DNA of 46,717 nucleotides from Chloroflexi bacterium 13_1_40CM_68_21 (GCA_001917735.1 MNEO01000059.1:1-46717), one strand, 5' to 3'; shown: positions 6,487 to 15,651, numbered from the stretch's first letter. Numbers and translations: made by a program. Notes: generated by a model not told the origin, from the letters alone.

Positions 6487-7218
6487 GTGAGGCCGGACAC
6501 GTGGGCGATGTTCACCGATCCGGCCATCTGGCGATTCTTCGGCGAGGGTCTCGTGCAGACGCTCGGGCTTTCGGTCGTCTCGGTGATCGTGTCCTTTGTC
6601 GTCGGCCTGGCCTTCGCGCTCGGGCGGCTCTCGTCGCGCCGGTGGATCCGCTGGCCGTCGACCGCGTACGTCGAGGCCGTGCGGGCCCTCCCGGTCCTGC
6701 TGCTCATCGTGTATTTCGGGATCAAAGGCTCGAGCTTCTTCCGGCCGATCTTCGGCGCGGACTTTGAGCTCCCGCGCTTCTGGGCCGGAGTGTTGGGTCT
6801 CTCGCTGTACACGAGCGCCGTCCTCGCGGAGATCATCCGGGCGGGGGTCCTGACCCTGCCTCGGGGGCAGACCGAAGCGTCGCGTGCGCTGGGACTCTCG
6901 TATCCGCAAACGATGCGTTTCGTTGTCCTACCGCAGGCCCTCCGGCTGATGGTTCCAGCGATGATGGGTCAGCTCACGACGGTCATCAAAGACACCTCGC
7001 TCGTCGGGACGATCGGCGTCTTCGACCTCTTACGACAGGGGCGCACGATCTACACACAGTTCTTCAACCCGATCGAGGTGCTGCTCATTGTCGCGAGCAT
7101 TTACTTCGTCATCTGCTTCGTGCTCTCGCAGCTCTCGCGCCGGCTCGAGCTCGGCAGGATCACGCGCGAGGCGAAGATCCGAATGACCGAGCTCGAGCTT
7201 CGCGACCAGGCCGCCTAA
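6487..7218 (+). CDS. Polar amino-acid ABC transporter permease 2
   Basis: A 243-aa HisQ/GlnP-type membrane subunit that pairs with permease 1. AYVEAVRALPVLLLIVYFGI and the EAA loop EASRALGLSYPQTMRFVVLPQA are clear. GTG 6487 follows the previous TAA without a gap. The C-terminus carries a charged tail (about 25 residues after the last TM segment). It ends the first importer operon; 150 nt of non-coding sequence follow. Confidence 0.9.
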   Translation: MRPDTWAMFTDPAIWRFFGEGLVQTLGLSVVSVIVSFVVGLAFALGRLSSRRWIRWPSTAYVEAVRALPVLLLIVYFGIKGSSFFRPIFGADFELPRFWAGVLGLSLYTSAVLAEIIRAGVLTLPRGQTEASRALGLSYPQTMRFVVLPQALRLMVPAMMGQLTTVIKDTSLVGTIGVFDLLRQGRTIYTQFFNPIEVLLIVASIYFVICFVLSQLSRRLELGRITREAKIRMTELELRDQAA

Positions 7219-7284
7219 CGCCCTCGTCGGGCAGCAGGGGCGGCGGTCGTGGGGGCGGTCGGCTGCGCGCGCGAGTGCTCTTAA

Positions 7285-7313
7285 TTGACGCCTGCTCGGC
7301 CGCCTCCTACGCT
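7285..7313 (+). promoter_or_regulatory. Candidate promoter of the branched-chain amino-acid operon
   Basis: TTGACG (7285-7290), 17-nt spacer, TACGCT (7308-7313). The spacing is optimal and it lies 56 nt before the preferred start of the binding-protein gene. Confidence 0.5.
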
Positions 7314-7369
7314 CCTCGGTCAAACGCGGGTCGCTCGCGCATGGAATGCACGAGGGCAGGAGACCCAAA

Positions 7370-8647
7370 ATGAAGTGGGAGGACGGAATGCAGAGACGCT
7401 GGCTTGCAGCGAGCGCAATCCTCGTCGGCCTCGCGCTCGTCGTCAGCGCTTGCGGTGCAGGCGGCACCGGCGGCGGTGCGACGGGTGGCGCTGGCGACAA
7501 GGGCGAGATCATCATCGCGAGCAACTTCCCGACATCGGGCGCCGACCGCGCGAGCGGCCGCGGTCCCGAGGCGGGAGTCGCGTACGCGGTCCAGCTCAAC
7601 CCGACCATCAAGGGCTTCAAGATCACGCACAAGCCGTACGACGACGCGGTGAACGGCGTGCACGATCCTCAGAAAGGCGCCCAGAACTTCGCTGACATGG
7701 TGAGCAACACGAAGATCCTCGGCGTCGTCGGGCCGTTCAACTCCAACGTCGCGCGCGCGACCATCCCGGTCGCCAACCGCGCGAGCCTCGTGATGATCAG
7801 CCCCTCGAACACGAACGAATGCCTCACGCAGACGTTCTCGTACTGCGACCCGCAGCCGTCGGCACTCCGACCCACAGGCAAGAACAACTACTTCCGCATC
7901 GCGGCGCCTGACACCGTTCAGGGTCCGGCGATGGCGGACTTCGCGATCGACACCCTCAAGGCCACCAAGATCGCGATCTGGTCGGACAACGAGACCTTCG
8001 GCAAGGGCGTCGCCGACAACTTCGGCAAGCGCGTCACGGCAAAGGGCGGCACGGTCGTCGTCCGTCAGGACTTCGACTGGAAGAGCACCAATGACTTCCG
8101 CCCGTTCCTTCAGCGGGCCAAGGACGGCGGCGCGCAGGCGATCTACGCGGGCGCTACCTCGGCGACCAAGGGCTGCATCCCGCGTGCGCAGATGAAGAGC
8201 ATCTTCACCACCGACATCCCGTACATGGGTCCGGACGGCATCGGCGACACGCAGTGCATCAAGGACGCGGCGGACAACGCAAACTCGAACCTGTACTTCA
8301 CGAACGCGGCGGCCGAGGCCGCGCAGGACACATCGAACAAGGACCTCATCGATAACTTCAAGAAGTCGTTCACCCAGAAGGAAGACCTCGGGGCCTACAC
8401 CTTCCCGGGCTACGACTGCGCGAAGATCCTTCTCGACGCGATCGGCCGCGCGATCGACACAGCCGGCGGAAAGATGCCGACCCGTGAGCAGGTCGTCCAG
8501 GCGGTGCAGGACACGAAGAACCTCAAGCTTTCCACAGGAACGTATAGCTTCGACAAGAACGGCGACCCAACATCCGCGACCATGGCTTTCTACCAGTACA
8601 AGGGCACCGACTGGTCGTTCGTGAAACAGTTCTCCGTCGGCCAGTGA
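7370..8647 (+). CDS. livK: Branched-chain amino-acid-binding lipoprotein
   Basis: About 425 aa, a periplasmic-binding-protein type I receptor (Leu/Ile/Val family). ATG 7370 is chosen over ATG 7346 because GCAGGAGA lies 7 nt before it. The signal peptide ends with lipobox VSAC; a Gly-rich linker precedes the fold starting at GEIIIASNFPTSG. The typical hinge-region text VVGPFNSNVARATIPVANRASLVMISPSNT is present. It heads the livKHMGF operon; a terminator-like hairpin follows the stop and may set the ratio of binding protein to permeases. Confidence 0.9.
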   Translation: MKWEDGMQRRWLAASAILVGLALVVSACGAGGTGGGATGGAGDKGEIIIASNFPTSGADRASGRGPEAGVAYAVQLNPTIKGFKITHKPYDDAVNGVHDPQKGAQNFADMVSNTKILGVVGPFNSNVARATIPVANRASLVMISPSNTNECLTQTFSYCDPQPSALRPTGKNNYFRIAAPDTVQGPAMADFAIDTLKATKIAIWSDNETFGKGVADNFGKRVTAKGGTVVVRQDFDWKSTNDFRPFLQRAKDGGAQAIYAGATSATKGCIPRAQMKSIFTTDIPYMGPDGIGDTQCIKDAADNANSNLYFTNAAAEAAQDTSNKDLIDNFKKSFTQKEDLGAYTFPGYDCAKILLDAIGRAIDTAGGKMPTREQVVQAVQDTKNLKLSTGTYSFDKNGDPTSATMAFYQYKGTDWSFVKQFSVGQ

Positions 8648-8670
8648 TCGAGCCCTAAGGAGCGTTAGCG

Positions 8671-8701
8671 GAGGGGGCGCGCGAGCGCCCCCTCCTCTTT
8701 T
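8671..8701 (+). terminator. Terminator-like hairpin between livK and livH
   Basis: Perfect 10-bp stem GAGGGGGCGC / GCGCCCCCTC, tetraloop GCGA, then CTCTTTT. The short U-run makes it a partial terminator; livH starts only 13 nt later with its own ribosome site, so read-through is presumably needed for the remaining genes. Confidence 0.75.
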
Positions 8702-8713
8702 GCGAGGCGGGGA

Positions 8714-9763
8714 ATGGGGACGATTGGCGAGACTGTCAGACGGCGCCGCAGCGGTCTTCGGACGGGCCTGACGGGCCGCGTGCTCGATGTCGGCCTCGTG
8801 GTGGTCGTCGCGGTCTTCATATTCTTTCTCGGGCAGAGGGTGGTCGCCCAGGGTCCCTCATTCTTCCTGCAGATCCTCACCTTCGCGCTAGCGAACGGCG
8901 GCATCTACGCTCTGATCGCACTCGGGTACACGATGGTCTACGGGATCATCGAGCTCATCAATTTCGCGCACGGCGACGTCTTCGCGTTCGGCGCATTTCT
9001 GTCCGGTTCGCTCATCCCGGTGTTTGGACTGAGCAGCGCGACGTTCGGGCTCGGCACGGCGGTCGGGCTCCTGGTGGTCTTCTTCATCACGATGGCGACG
9101 TGCGGTGTCCTGAATGTGTCCATCGAGCGCATCGCCTACCGCCCGCTGCGTAACGCACCGCGCCTTGCTCCGCTCATCACGGCCGTCGGCATGTCGTTCT
9201 TCCTGGAGGGTGTGCTCTTCCTGTGGAAGGGTCCCTCGAACGTCGCGTATCCAGCCGTCCTACCCAGCGTCTCGTTCGAGATCTTCGGCGCGACCGTGGG
9301 GATCAAAGAGCTCATCGTCATCGTCACGTCGGTCATCCTCATGATCTCCCTCGCGCTGTTCGTCGACCGAACCTGGCTCGGCAAGGCCATGCGCGCGACT
9401 GCGCAGGACCGGGATGCGGCGCTCCTCATGGGGATCGACATCGACAGGACGATCGCCGCGACCTTCTTTATCGGCGCGCTCCTGGCGGGCGCGGGCGGGA
9501 CGATGTACGGCCTGTACTACAACACGTCGGTCTTCGACCTGGGCTTCTCGGCGGGGCTCTTCGCGTTCACGGCTGCCGTGTTCGGCGGCATCGGGAACAT
9601 TTACGGCGCGGCCATCGGCGGCATGCTGATCGGACTGATCCGCTCGTTCTGGGACGGCTACTTCGAGTCGGCCTGGACCGACGTCGTGATCTTCACGATC
9701 CTGATCCTCACGCTTGTCTTCCGTCCGACCGGGATCCTCGGGATGCGGGTACCCGAGAAATGA
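8714..9763 (+). CDS. livH: Branched-chain amino-acid ABC transporter permease LivH
   Basis: A 349-aa membrane subunit. After a basic cytoplasmic start and an extra TM segment (about residues 26-44), the LivH core begins with LQILTFALANGGIYALIALGYTMVYGIIELINFAHGD, which is diagnostic. The EAA-like loop MRATAQDRDAALLMGID and the final TM/FRPTGILG are present. Ribosome site GAGGCGGGG precedes ATG 8714. The stop overlaps the livM start (ATGA). Confidence 0.93.
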   Translation: MGTIGETVRRRRSGLRTGLTGRVLDVGLVVVVAVFIFFLGQRVVAQGPSFFLQILTFALANGGIYALIALGYTMVYGIIELINFAHGDVFAFGAFLSGSLIPVFGLSSATFGLGTAVGLLVVFFITMATCGVLNVSIERIAYRPLRNAPRLAPLITAVGMSFFLEGVLFLWKGPSNVAYPAVLPSVSFEIFGATVGIKELIVIVTSVILMISLALFVDRTWLGKAMRATAQDRDAALLMGIDIDRTIAATFFIGALLAGAGGTMYGLYYNTSVFDLGFSAGLFAFTAAVFGGIGNIYGAAIGGMLIGLIRSFWDGYFESAWTDVVIFTILILTLVFRPTGILGMRVPEK

Positions 9764-10974
9764 GCCTCCTCCGCCAATTCTGGGAGCGCGGACCGCGCCG
9801 CGATGCAAATACGATCGCGTACGTCGTCTTGCTCGTGGGGGCGATCTTCTTTCCCATCCTCGCGCAGGTTGCCACCGGCGGGAACTCGTCATTCATCGTG
9901 ACGGTCGCCGCCGACGCGGGCGTGTATGTGCTCCTCGCGATCGGTCTGAACGTCGTTGTCGGCTTCGCCGGCCTGCTGGACCTGGGGTACGCGGCATTCT
10001 TCGCGATCGGCGCCTACACCTACGCCTTCCTCGCGTCGGACCACGGGCGGGTGACACCCTTGGGGGAACCCATACACATGCCGTTCTGGATCGTGCTGCT
10101 GATCGCGATGTTCGTCGCCGCCTCGTTCGGGGTGCTCCTGGGCGCACCGACCCTGCGGTTGCGCGGGGACTACCTCGCGATCGTGACGCTGGGATTCGGC
10201 GAGATCGTGCCGCGCGTCTTCAAGAACGCGGCGACGTGGACCAGCGGCGTGAACGGAATCTCGGCGCTGGACATACCCGCGCTTCCGGTGTGGCTACAGG
10301 GTCCGTGGTCGGGCGACCCCTTCCAATTCGTGACCGACTTCAAGATCCTTTCGTCGCTCGCCTACTACGTGATCATGGTGATCCTCCTCATCATTTCGGT
10401 GATTCTGGTGCGCAATCTCCACCGGTCGCGGCTCGGCCGCGCCTGGATGGCCGTCCGCGAGGACGAGGTCGCCGCAGCGGCGATGGGCGTGAACACCACG
10501 GCGATCAAGCTGCTGGCGTTCTCGATCGGCGCGGCGTTCAGCGGATTCGCCGGGACCTTTTACGCGGCCAAGTTGTCGCTCGTGTCGCCAGAGAACTTCG
10601 GCTTCTCGGTCTCGATCACGATCCTGGTGATGGTCGTGCTCGGGGGTATGGGGAACATCCCCGGCGTGATCCTCGGGTCGCTCGCGATCTACGGCGTGAT
10701 CTTCATCTTCCTGCCGCAGCTTCCTGAATACGCAACGAGCTTCGTAAACCAGATCGGGCTCTCCGGACTCAGCCAATCGAGCGGCGACTACCCCGGGATC
10801 GGCGAGTTCATCTCGCGGCTCAAGTTCCTCGTGTTCGGGCTCATCCTCGTGGTCGTCATGCTCGTGCGACCGCAAGGCCTGTTGCCCAGCCGGCAGCGCG
10901 AGCAGGAGCTGCAGAAGGGCATCGCGCACGAAGAGACGGTCATCGAGGACGTCACCGCCGAGGTCGGTGGATGA
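9760..10974 (+). CDS. livM: Branched-chain amino-acid ABC transporter permease LivM
   Basis: 404 aa from the ATG at 9760 that overlaps the livH stop. The LivM core GLNVVVGFAGLLDLGYAAFFAIGAY is intact, followed by LGAPTLRLRGDYLAIVTLGFGEI and the loop MAVREDEVAAAAMGVNT. The C-terminal tail is charged. A longer open frame upstream only shadows livH. The stop overlaps the livG start (ATGA). Confidence 0.93.
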   Translation: MSLLRQFWERGPRRDANTIAYVVLLVGAIFFPILAQVATGGNSSFIVTVAADAGVYVLLAIGLNVVVGFAGLLDLGYAAFFAIGAYTYAFLASDHGRVTPLGEPIHMPFWIVLLIAMFVAASFGVLLGAPTLRLRGDYLAIVTLGFGEIVPRVFKNAATWTSGVNGISALDIPALPVWLQGPWSGDPFQFVTDFKILSSLAYYVIMVILLIISVILVRNLHRSRLGRAWMAVREDEVAAAAMGVNTTAIKLLAFSIGAAFSGFAGTFYAAKLSLVSPENFGFSVSITILVMVVLGGMGNIPGVILGSLAIYGVIFIFLPQLPEYATSFVNQIGLSGLSQSSGDYPGIGEFISRLKFLVFGLILVVVMLVRPQGLLPSRQREQELQKGIAHEETVIEDVTAEVGG

Positions 10975-11753
10975 GCCTTCAGACGGACGCCAAACCGATC
11001 CTGCGGATCGATCATGTGACGAAGCGCTTCGGTGGCCTCGTCGCGGTCGATGACGTGACATTCGACGTCAAGCGGGGCGAGATCTTCGCGCTCATCGGCC
11101 CGAACGGCGCAGGCAAGACGACGCTCTTCAACGGGATCACCGGCATCTTCCCGCCCACCAACGGCCATGTCATCTTCCAGGATCGCGAGATCACCGGCGC
11201 CAAACCACATCAGGTGGCCACGCTCGGCATCGCGCGCACCTTCCAGAACATCCGACTCTTCGAGTACATGTCGGCGCTGGACAACGTGCGCCTCGGGCAG
11301 CATTGCCGTATGCACGCCAAGCTCTGGGATTCGCTGTTCAAGACGCCGGCCGAGCGCGCCGAAGAGCGACGCGTCACCGACCGCGCAATCGAGCTGCTCA
11401 ACTTCGTCGGCATCGAGCGCTACACCCACACGTACGCGCGAAACCTCCCTTATGGCTCGCAGCGCCGACTCGAGATCGCAAGGGCGCTCGCGACGAGCCC
11501 GGCCTTGCTGCTGCTCGACGAGCCGGCGGCCGGCTTCACGCCGCAGGAGAAGGTCGAACTCATGGGCCTCGTGCGCAAGATCATCGAGAACGGCGTCACG
11601 GTCTTCCTCATCGAGCACGACATGAAGGTGGTCATGGGTGTCTCACGCCGCATCGTCGTACTCGACCACGGCGAGAAGATCGCCGAGGGCACGCCGGAGC
11701 AGGTCCGCAACGATCAGCGCGTAATCGAGGCGTACCTCGGGAAGCAGCATTAG
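10971..11753 (+). CDS. livG: Branched-chain amino-acid ABC transporter ATPase LivG
   Basis: A 260-aa ATPase with Walker [10 protein letters not shown], the LivG-type extended loop [12 protein letters not shown], signature region [15 protein letters not shown] (LSGGQ degenerate as is normal for LivG), Walker [12 protein letters not shown] and H-loop FLIEHDM. The ATGA overlap with livM implies translational coupling. Confidence 0.94.
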   Translation: MSLQTDAKPILRIDHVTKRFGGLVAVDDVTFDVKRGEIFALIGPNGAGKTTLFNGITGIFPPTNGHVIFQDREITGAKPHQVATLGIARTFQNIRLFEYMSALDNVRLGQHCRMHAKLWDSLFKTPAERAEERRVTDRAIELLNFVGIERYTHTYARNLPYGSQRRLEIARALATSPALLLLDEPAAGFTPQEKVELMGLVRKIIENGVTVFLIEHDMKVVMGVSRRIVVLDHGEKIAEGTPEQVRNDQRVIEAYLGKQH

Positions 11754-11756
11754 GCG

Positions 11757-12467
11757 ATGGCGCTCCTCGAGATCTCCGAGATCGACGTGTTCTATGGCCG
11801 CGTGCAGGCGCTCCGCGCCGTCTCACTGACGGTCGATGGCGGCGAGATCGTCGCGCTGATCGGCTCCAACGGGGCTGGCAAGACGACGACGCTGCGCACG
11901 ATCTCGGGCCTGATGCACCCCACCGGGGGGAAGATCGTCTTCGACGGCCGAGACCTGACCCAGACGAAGGCGCATGAGGTGGTCCGTTCAGGCATCTGCC
12001 AGTCGCCCGAGGGCCGGCGGCTCTTTTCGCGAATGATCGTGTACGACAACTTGATGATGGGGACCTACGCGCGCAAGAGCCGCACCGGCATCGAGGACGA
12101 CATCGCTCGGGTCTACGACCTCTTCCCCCGTCTCAAGGAGCGCACGAAGCAGCTCGCGGGCACGCTGTCCGGCGGCGAGCAGCAGATGCTCGCGATCGGT
12201 CGGGCCCTCATGGCCCATCCGAAGCTGCTCATGCTGGACGAGCCGTCGCTCGGACTCGCCCCGATCCTCGTGGAGACCATCTTCCGCGTATGCACCGAGA
12301 TCAACGCTCAGGGCATGCCGATCCTGCTCGTCGAGCAGAACGCCAGCCAGGCGCTTGAGATCGCGCATCGGGCGTACGTTCTCGAGACGGGAAACATCGT
12401 CCAGACAGGCACGGGCAAGGAGCTTCTGTCATCGCCCGATGTCCAGCGCGCGTACCTCGGGATGTGA
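11757..12467 (+). CDS. livF: Branched-chain amino-acid ABC transporter ATPase LivF
   Basis: A 236-aa ATPase, starting 3 nt after the livG stop. Walker A GSNGAGKTT, CQSPEGRRLF, signature LSGGEQQML, Walker B LLMLDEPSLGLAP and LLVEQNA are all typical of LivF. Last gene of the operon; a short hairpin GGGCC-TAGC-GGCCC (12473-12486) without U-run follows. Confidence 0.94.
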   Translation: MALLEISEIDVFYGRVQALRAVSLTVDGGEIVALIGSNGAGKTTTLRTISGLMHPTGGKIVFDGRDLTQTKAHEVVRSGICQSPEGRRLFSRMIVYDNLMMGTYARKSRTGIEDDIARVYDLFPRLKERTKQLAGTLSGGEQQMLAIGRALMAHPKLLMLDEPSLGLAPILVETIFRVCTEINAQGMPILLVEQNASQALEIAHRAYVLETGNIVQTGTGKELLSSPDVQRAYLGM

Positions 12468-12550
12468 TCCTCGGGCCTAGCGGCCCTGCGGTTCGCTGCT
12501 CCGCGCCTGCGCTATCGCGCAGTGCTGCTCGCAGTAAACGCGCTGCTCCC

Positions 12551-12556
12551 TAGACT
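12551..12556 (+). promoter_or_regulatory. -10 box TAGACT for the CCA-adding enzyme gene, leaderless type
   Basis: TAGACT is followed by 6 nt and the GTG start at 12563; there is no Shine-Dalgarno sequence. The -35 region is poor. Confidence 0.45.
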
Positions 12557-12562
12557 CGCTCG

Positions 12563-13939
12563 GTGACCAGCACAGTGCCTCACATCCGCGTGCCCGCCGA
12601 CGTCGAGCGGGTGGTCGCGCGTCTTGTCGCCGCCGGGCACGAGGCCTTTGTCGTGGGCGGCTGCGTTCGCGACGCACTGCGCGGCGTCGATCCGCACGAC
12701 TGGGACGTGGCCACGAGCGCGACGCCGGAGGCGATCCAGAAGGTCTTCCGCCACGCGCTCTACCTGAACCGTTTCGGCACCGTGGTGGTGCGTCAGGGCG
12801 AGCACGACATCGAGGTGACCACCTACCGCGTCGAGGCGGATTATGCCGATCATCGGCACCCCACGGAGGTCGCGTTCACCGACTCGCTGCACGAGGATCT
12901 GGCGCGGCGCGATTTCACGATGAACGCCATGGCCTGGCGCCCGGGGATCGAGAGCAGGCCGGGCGAGCTCGTCGACCCCTTTGGCGGGCAGCGGGATCTG
13001 GACGCGAAGATCGTGCGCGCGGTCGGCGAGCCCCGCGAGCGCTTCCAGGAGGACGCCCTGCGGATGGTGCGCGCGGTGCGTTTCGCGACGCGGCTCGGCT
13101 TCACGATCGATCCGCGTACCGCTGAGGCGATTCGCGAGTGCGCGGGCCTCGCGAAGACCCTGTCGGGCGAGCGCATCCAGCAGGAGATCACCAAGATGCT
13201 CGACGCGGAACGACCGTCGGTCGCGTTTCGGATGCTTTCGGACCTGGGTCTCCTCGCGGTCATCTGCCCCGAGCTCGAAGTCGCGAAGGACACGCCGCAG
13301 GACAAAGCGGTCGCGCAGAACGTGTTCGACCACTCGCTCGCGACGATGGACGCGAGCCCTCTGGACGAGCGCGATCCCAAGCAGCGTTACGTCCTACGCC
13401 TTGCGGGGCTGTTCCACGACATCGGAAAGCCGGCGACCTTCTCAGACGGGCATTTCCACCAGCACGAGTTCGTCGGCGAGGCGAAGGCTCGCGAGATCCT
13501 GCGGCGGTGGCGCTTCGACAGAGAGACGGTCACCCAGGTGACGCATCTCATCCGCAATCACATGTTCTGGTACCAGACCGAGTGGAGCGGGTCGGCGGTA
13601 CGCCGTTTCGTGCGCAAGGTCGGGCTGGAGAACATCCCGGCGCTCTTCGCGCTACGCAAGGCGGACAACATCGGAAGCGGCGCGCGCTCCCCGCGGATGT
13701 ACGCGCTCGAGTCGCTTTGGGAGCGAGTGCAGGAGGAAATCCGCGCGGCCTCCGCGTTCTCGCTGCGCGATCTCGCGATCGATGGGAACGACGTCATGCA
13801 GGAGCTGGGCATCCCGCCCGGCCGAGAGGTCGGGCGCGTTCTCAACGAGCTCTTCGAGCATGTGCTCGATGACCCCTCGTTGAACACGCGTGAGAAGCTT
13901 CTCGCGCTTGCGCGCGAGATCGGCGGCGCGAAGCGCTAG
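12563..13939 (+). CDS. cca: CCA tRNA nucleotidyltransferase with HD domain
   Basis: A 458-aa class II nucleotidyltransferase. The head domain shows GGCVRD (32-37) and the metal-binding D46-W-D48; the ERFQEDALRMVRAVRFATRLGF segment is the classical tRNA nucleotidyltransferase/poly(A) polymerase signature. The C-terminal part carries an HD phosphohydrolase domain (LFHDIGKPATF, then HEFVGEAKA and TQVTHLIRNHMFW). It completes or repairs the CCA end of tRNAs. Bacteria may split this into CC- and A-adding enzymes, and which type this is cannot be told here. GTG start, probably leaderless. Confidence 0.92.
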   Translation: MTSTVPHIRVPADVERVVARLVAAGHEAFVVGGCVRDALRGVDPHDWDVATSATPEAIQKVFRHALYLNRFGTVVVRQGEHDIEVTTYRVEADYADHRHPTEVAFTDSLHEDLARRDFTMNAMAWRPGIESRPGELVDPFGGQRDLDAKIVRAVGEPRERFQEDALRMVRAVRFATRLGFTIDPRTAEAIRECAGLAKTLSGERIQQEITKMLDAERPSVAFRMLSDLGLLAVICPELEVAKDTPQDKAVAQNVFDHSLATMDASPLDERDPKQRYVLRLAGLFHDIGKPATFSDGHFHQHEFVGEAKAREILRRWRFDRETVTQVTHLIRNHMFWYQTEWSGSAVRRFVRKVGLENIPALFALRKADNIGSGARSPRMYALESLWERVQEEIRAASAFSLRDLAIDGNDVMQELGIPPGREVGRVLNELFEHVLDDPSLNTREKLLALAREIGGAKR

Positions 13940-13945
13940 TTCGCT

Positions 13946-14281
13946 CTAGCTCGCGACGTGCGGGGTCGAGCCGACCGCAGCCGGACGCGGCGAGCCGTTG
14001 GTCATCGCAGGCTCGGTCGCCCGCACCTTCTCAACCTGCTCGCTGATCTTGCGGCGCGTCTCGTCGCCCGAGAACGGGGTGAAGAGGAACGCGAGCGCGG
14101 CGCCCACGATCGCGCCGAGCACGATCCCCAGCCCGAACATGCCGAGGAGTGTCGCATCCGAATGACCGCCGATCGCGCGCCGCACCTCGGTCTTTCCCTC
14201 GCCCAGGAGATCCGCCGCGCGCTTGCTCGCCTGCCCTTTGAGCTCGTCCACGACGTCCTGAAGATCCTTCACGCTAACCAA
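13946..14281 (-). CDS. YtxH-like small membrane protein
   Basis: About 111 aa. One TM segment with small residues (LLGMFGLGIVLGAIVGAALAFLFTPFSG) is followed by DETRRKISEQVEKV, the hallmark of YtxH/gas-vesicle-protein-like proteins. TTG at 14281 is preferred because AAGGAGG lies 5 nt before it; the longer frame from GTG 14299 would have that ribosome site inside the coding sequence. It lies downstream of prfB and convergent to cca. Function unknown; in other bacteria such proteins are envelope- or stress-associated. Confidence 0.7.
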   Translation of the reverse strand: MVSVKDLQDVVDELKGQASKRAADLLGEGKTEVRRAIGGHSDATLLGMFGLGIVLGAIVGAALAFLFTPFSGDETRRKISEQVEKVRATEPAMTNGSPRPAAVGSTPHVAS

Positions 14282-14326
14282 TCCAGCCTCCTTCGCCACG
14301 GCCCGTGTTTAGTGCGTTCAGCGACA

Positions 14327-15446
14327 CTATGCAGGCGAGGTGCCAGCTTCGCCGCTCGCCGCTACCGGCTGCGAGAGGGCGGCTTCGATGAAGCGATCGA
14401 TGTCGCCATCGAGCACTCGCGTCGCGTCGCCCACTTCGACGCCGGTGCGGAGGTCCTTCACGAGCGTGTACGGGTGGAGGACGTAGGAGCGGATCTGACT
14501 GCCCCAGTCCGCTGAGCGGAGCTCGCCGCGCTCCTTGGCCCGCGCCTCCTCTTGCTCGCGCACCTTGCGCTCGAGCAAGCGCGCGCGAAGGATCTTCATC
14601 GCGGTCTCCTTGTTCTGGAGCTGTGACCGTTCGTTCTGGCAGGCGACCACGATCCCGGTCGGCAGATGGGTGATCCGGACCGCGGTCTCGGTCTTGTTCA
14701 CGTTCTGCCCGCCCGCTCCCGTAGCTCGATACGTGTCGATGCGCAGGTCCTCAGGCCGAACCTCGACTTCCGTGTCGCTTTCGACCTCCGGCGTCGGATC
14801 GACCAGGGCGAACGAGGTCTGCCGGCGCTTCTGGAAGTCAAAAGGTGAGATGCGTACGAGCCGATGCGTCCCACGCTCGGTCTTGAGGTACCCGTACGCA
14901 TAGTCGCCCTCGACGGTCAGCGTGGCGCTCCGGAATCCGGCTTCGTCACCCGGCGTCGCTTCGAGGAGCTCCGCCCTGAAACCACGGCGCTCCGCCCAGC
15001 GCAGATACATCCGCACGAGCATCTCGGCCCAGTCCGCCGCGTCTGTACCCCCGACGCCGGCCGAGATCGCGACCACCGCACTCCGCTCGTCGTACGGCCC
15101 CGAGAGCTGTGCCTCGAGGCTGGCGTGCGCGACCTCCTCGGCGAGCTCGGCGACCTGCGCGGCTACCTCGGTTTCGAGCTTGGGGTCCTCGCCCGCGAGC
15201 GCCGCGAGCTCCGCCAGATCCTTTGCCCGCGCGCGGTAGCGCTCCCACTTCTCCAGGCGCGCGCGCACCTGTCCGAGGCGCTTGAGGATCTGCTGAGCGC
15301 GCTGGCGGTCCTGCCAGAGGTCCGGCTTGGAAGCGCCGGCCTCTAGGGTCGCGACCTCGCGCGAGAGCGACGGCAGGTCAAAGGAACACCGCCATGCGCT
15401 CGATGCGGTCGCGCAGCGCCGCGATCGCTGCCTGGTCGAGTGTCAC
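14327..15446 (-). CDS. prfB: Peptide chain release factor 2 with programmed +1 frameshift
   Basis: The start is GTG 15446. A 22-codon first frame ends at TGA 15378-15380 in the context CTT TGA C, the conserved RF2 slippage site; after a +1 shift the frame runs from GAC 15379 to 14327, giving about 372 aa. Both halves read as RF2: the shifted frame continues [15 protein letters not shown], then SPFDFQ (stop-codon recognition tripeptide SPF) and [11 protein letters not shown] (GGQ peptidyl hydrolysis motif). The upstream GGCGGTG, 3 nt before CTT, may act as the internal Shine-Dalgarno stimulator. RF2 thus senses its own level. It starts 7 nt after the cysteine-rich gene stop. Confidence 0.93.
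15378..15384 (-). promoter_or_regulatory. prfB recoding site CTTTGAC
   Basis: Autoregulatory slippage site: at low RF2 the ribosome pauses at UGA and slips +1 from CUU to UUU. Both flanking frames match RF2 sequence, so it is not a sequencing error. Confidence 0.9.
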
Positions 15447-15453
15447 GAGCGTT

Positions 15454-15651
15454 CTACCGCTTGCGCGGACGCTCGAAGGTGGTCGCCACCGGCTGGAGAA
15501 CCGGGGCGAGCTTGCCTGCGGCGAACGAGACGAAGGTCACGCACGGGCAGTAGGTGTTGCGCGGGCAGCGCGGGCAATCGCCGTCGCAGTCCAAAGTCGC
15601 TCCATAGGAGCACTTGAGGCAGTTGTCCTCGCAGACGATCCATTCCTTCAT
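15454..15651 (-). CDS. Cysteine-rich 65-aa protein
   Basis: The protein has eight Cys in its first 37 residues (7, 11, 14, 22, 26, 29, 35, 37), spaced like two small zinc- or iron-sulphur-binding knuckles (CEDNCLKC and CDGDCPRC, then CPC), followed by a basic tail ending FERPRKR. ATG 15651 is chosen because AGAGAGGAA lies 9 nt upstream and the coding pattern begins there. It is the first gene of a unit with prfB, only 7 nt apart. No family is recognised; binding of a metal is inferred from the Cys pattern, and a ribosome-linked role only from position. Confidence 0.7.
   Translation of the reverse strand: MKEWIVCEDNCLKCSYGATLDCDGDCPRCPRNTYCPCVTFVSFAAGKLAPVLQPVATTFERPRKR

Noticed and set aside
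4816..6909. 697-aa minus-strand frame opposite the amino-acid importer
   Set aside because: Charged, Arg/Glu-rich antisense frame typical of high-GC coding DNA; the plus-strand genes are certain.
9223..9759. 5' extension of the livM frame
   Set aside because: It shadows livH; Arg/His/Asp-rich sequence without family signal. The ATGA overlap at 9760 marks the start.
12468..12562. Possible small RNA or tRNA between livF and cca
   Set aside because: Contains short hairpins only; no tRNA cloverleaf or terminator U-run.
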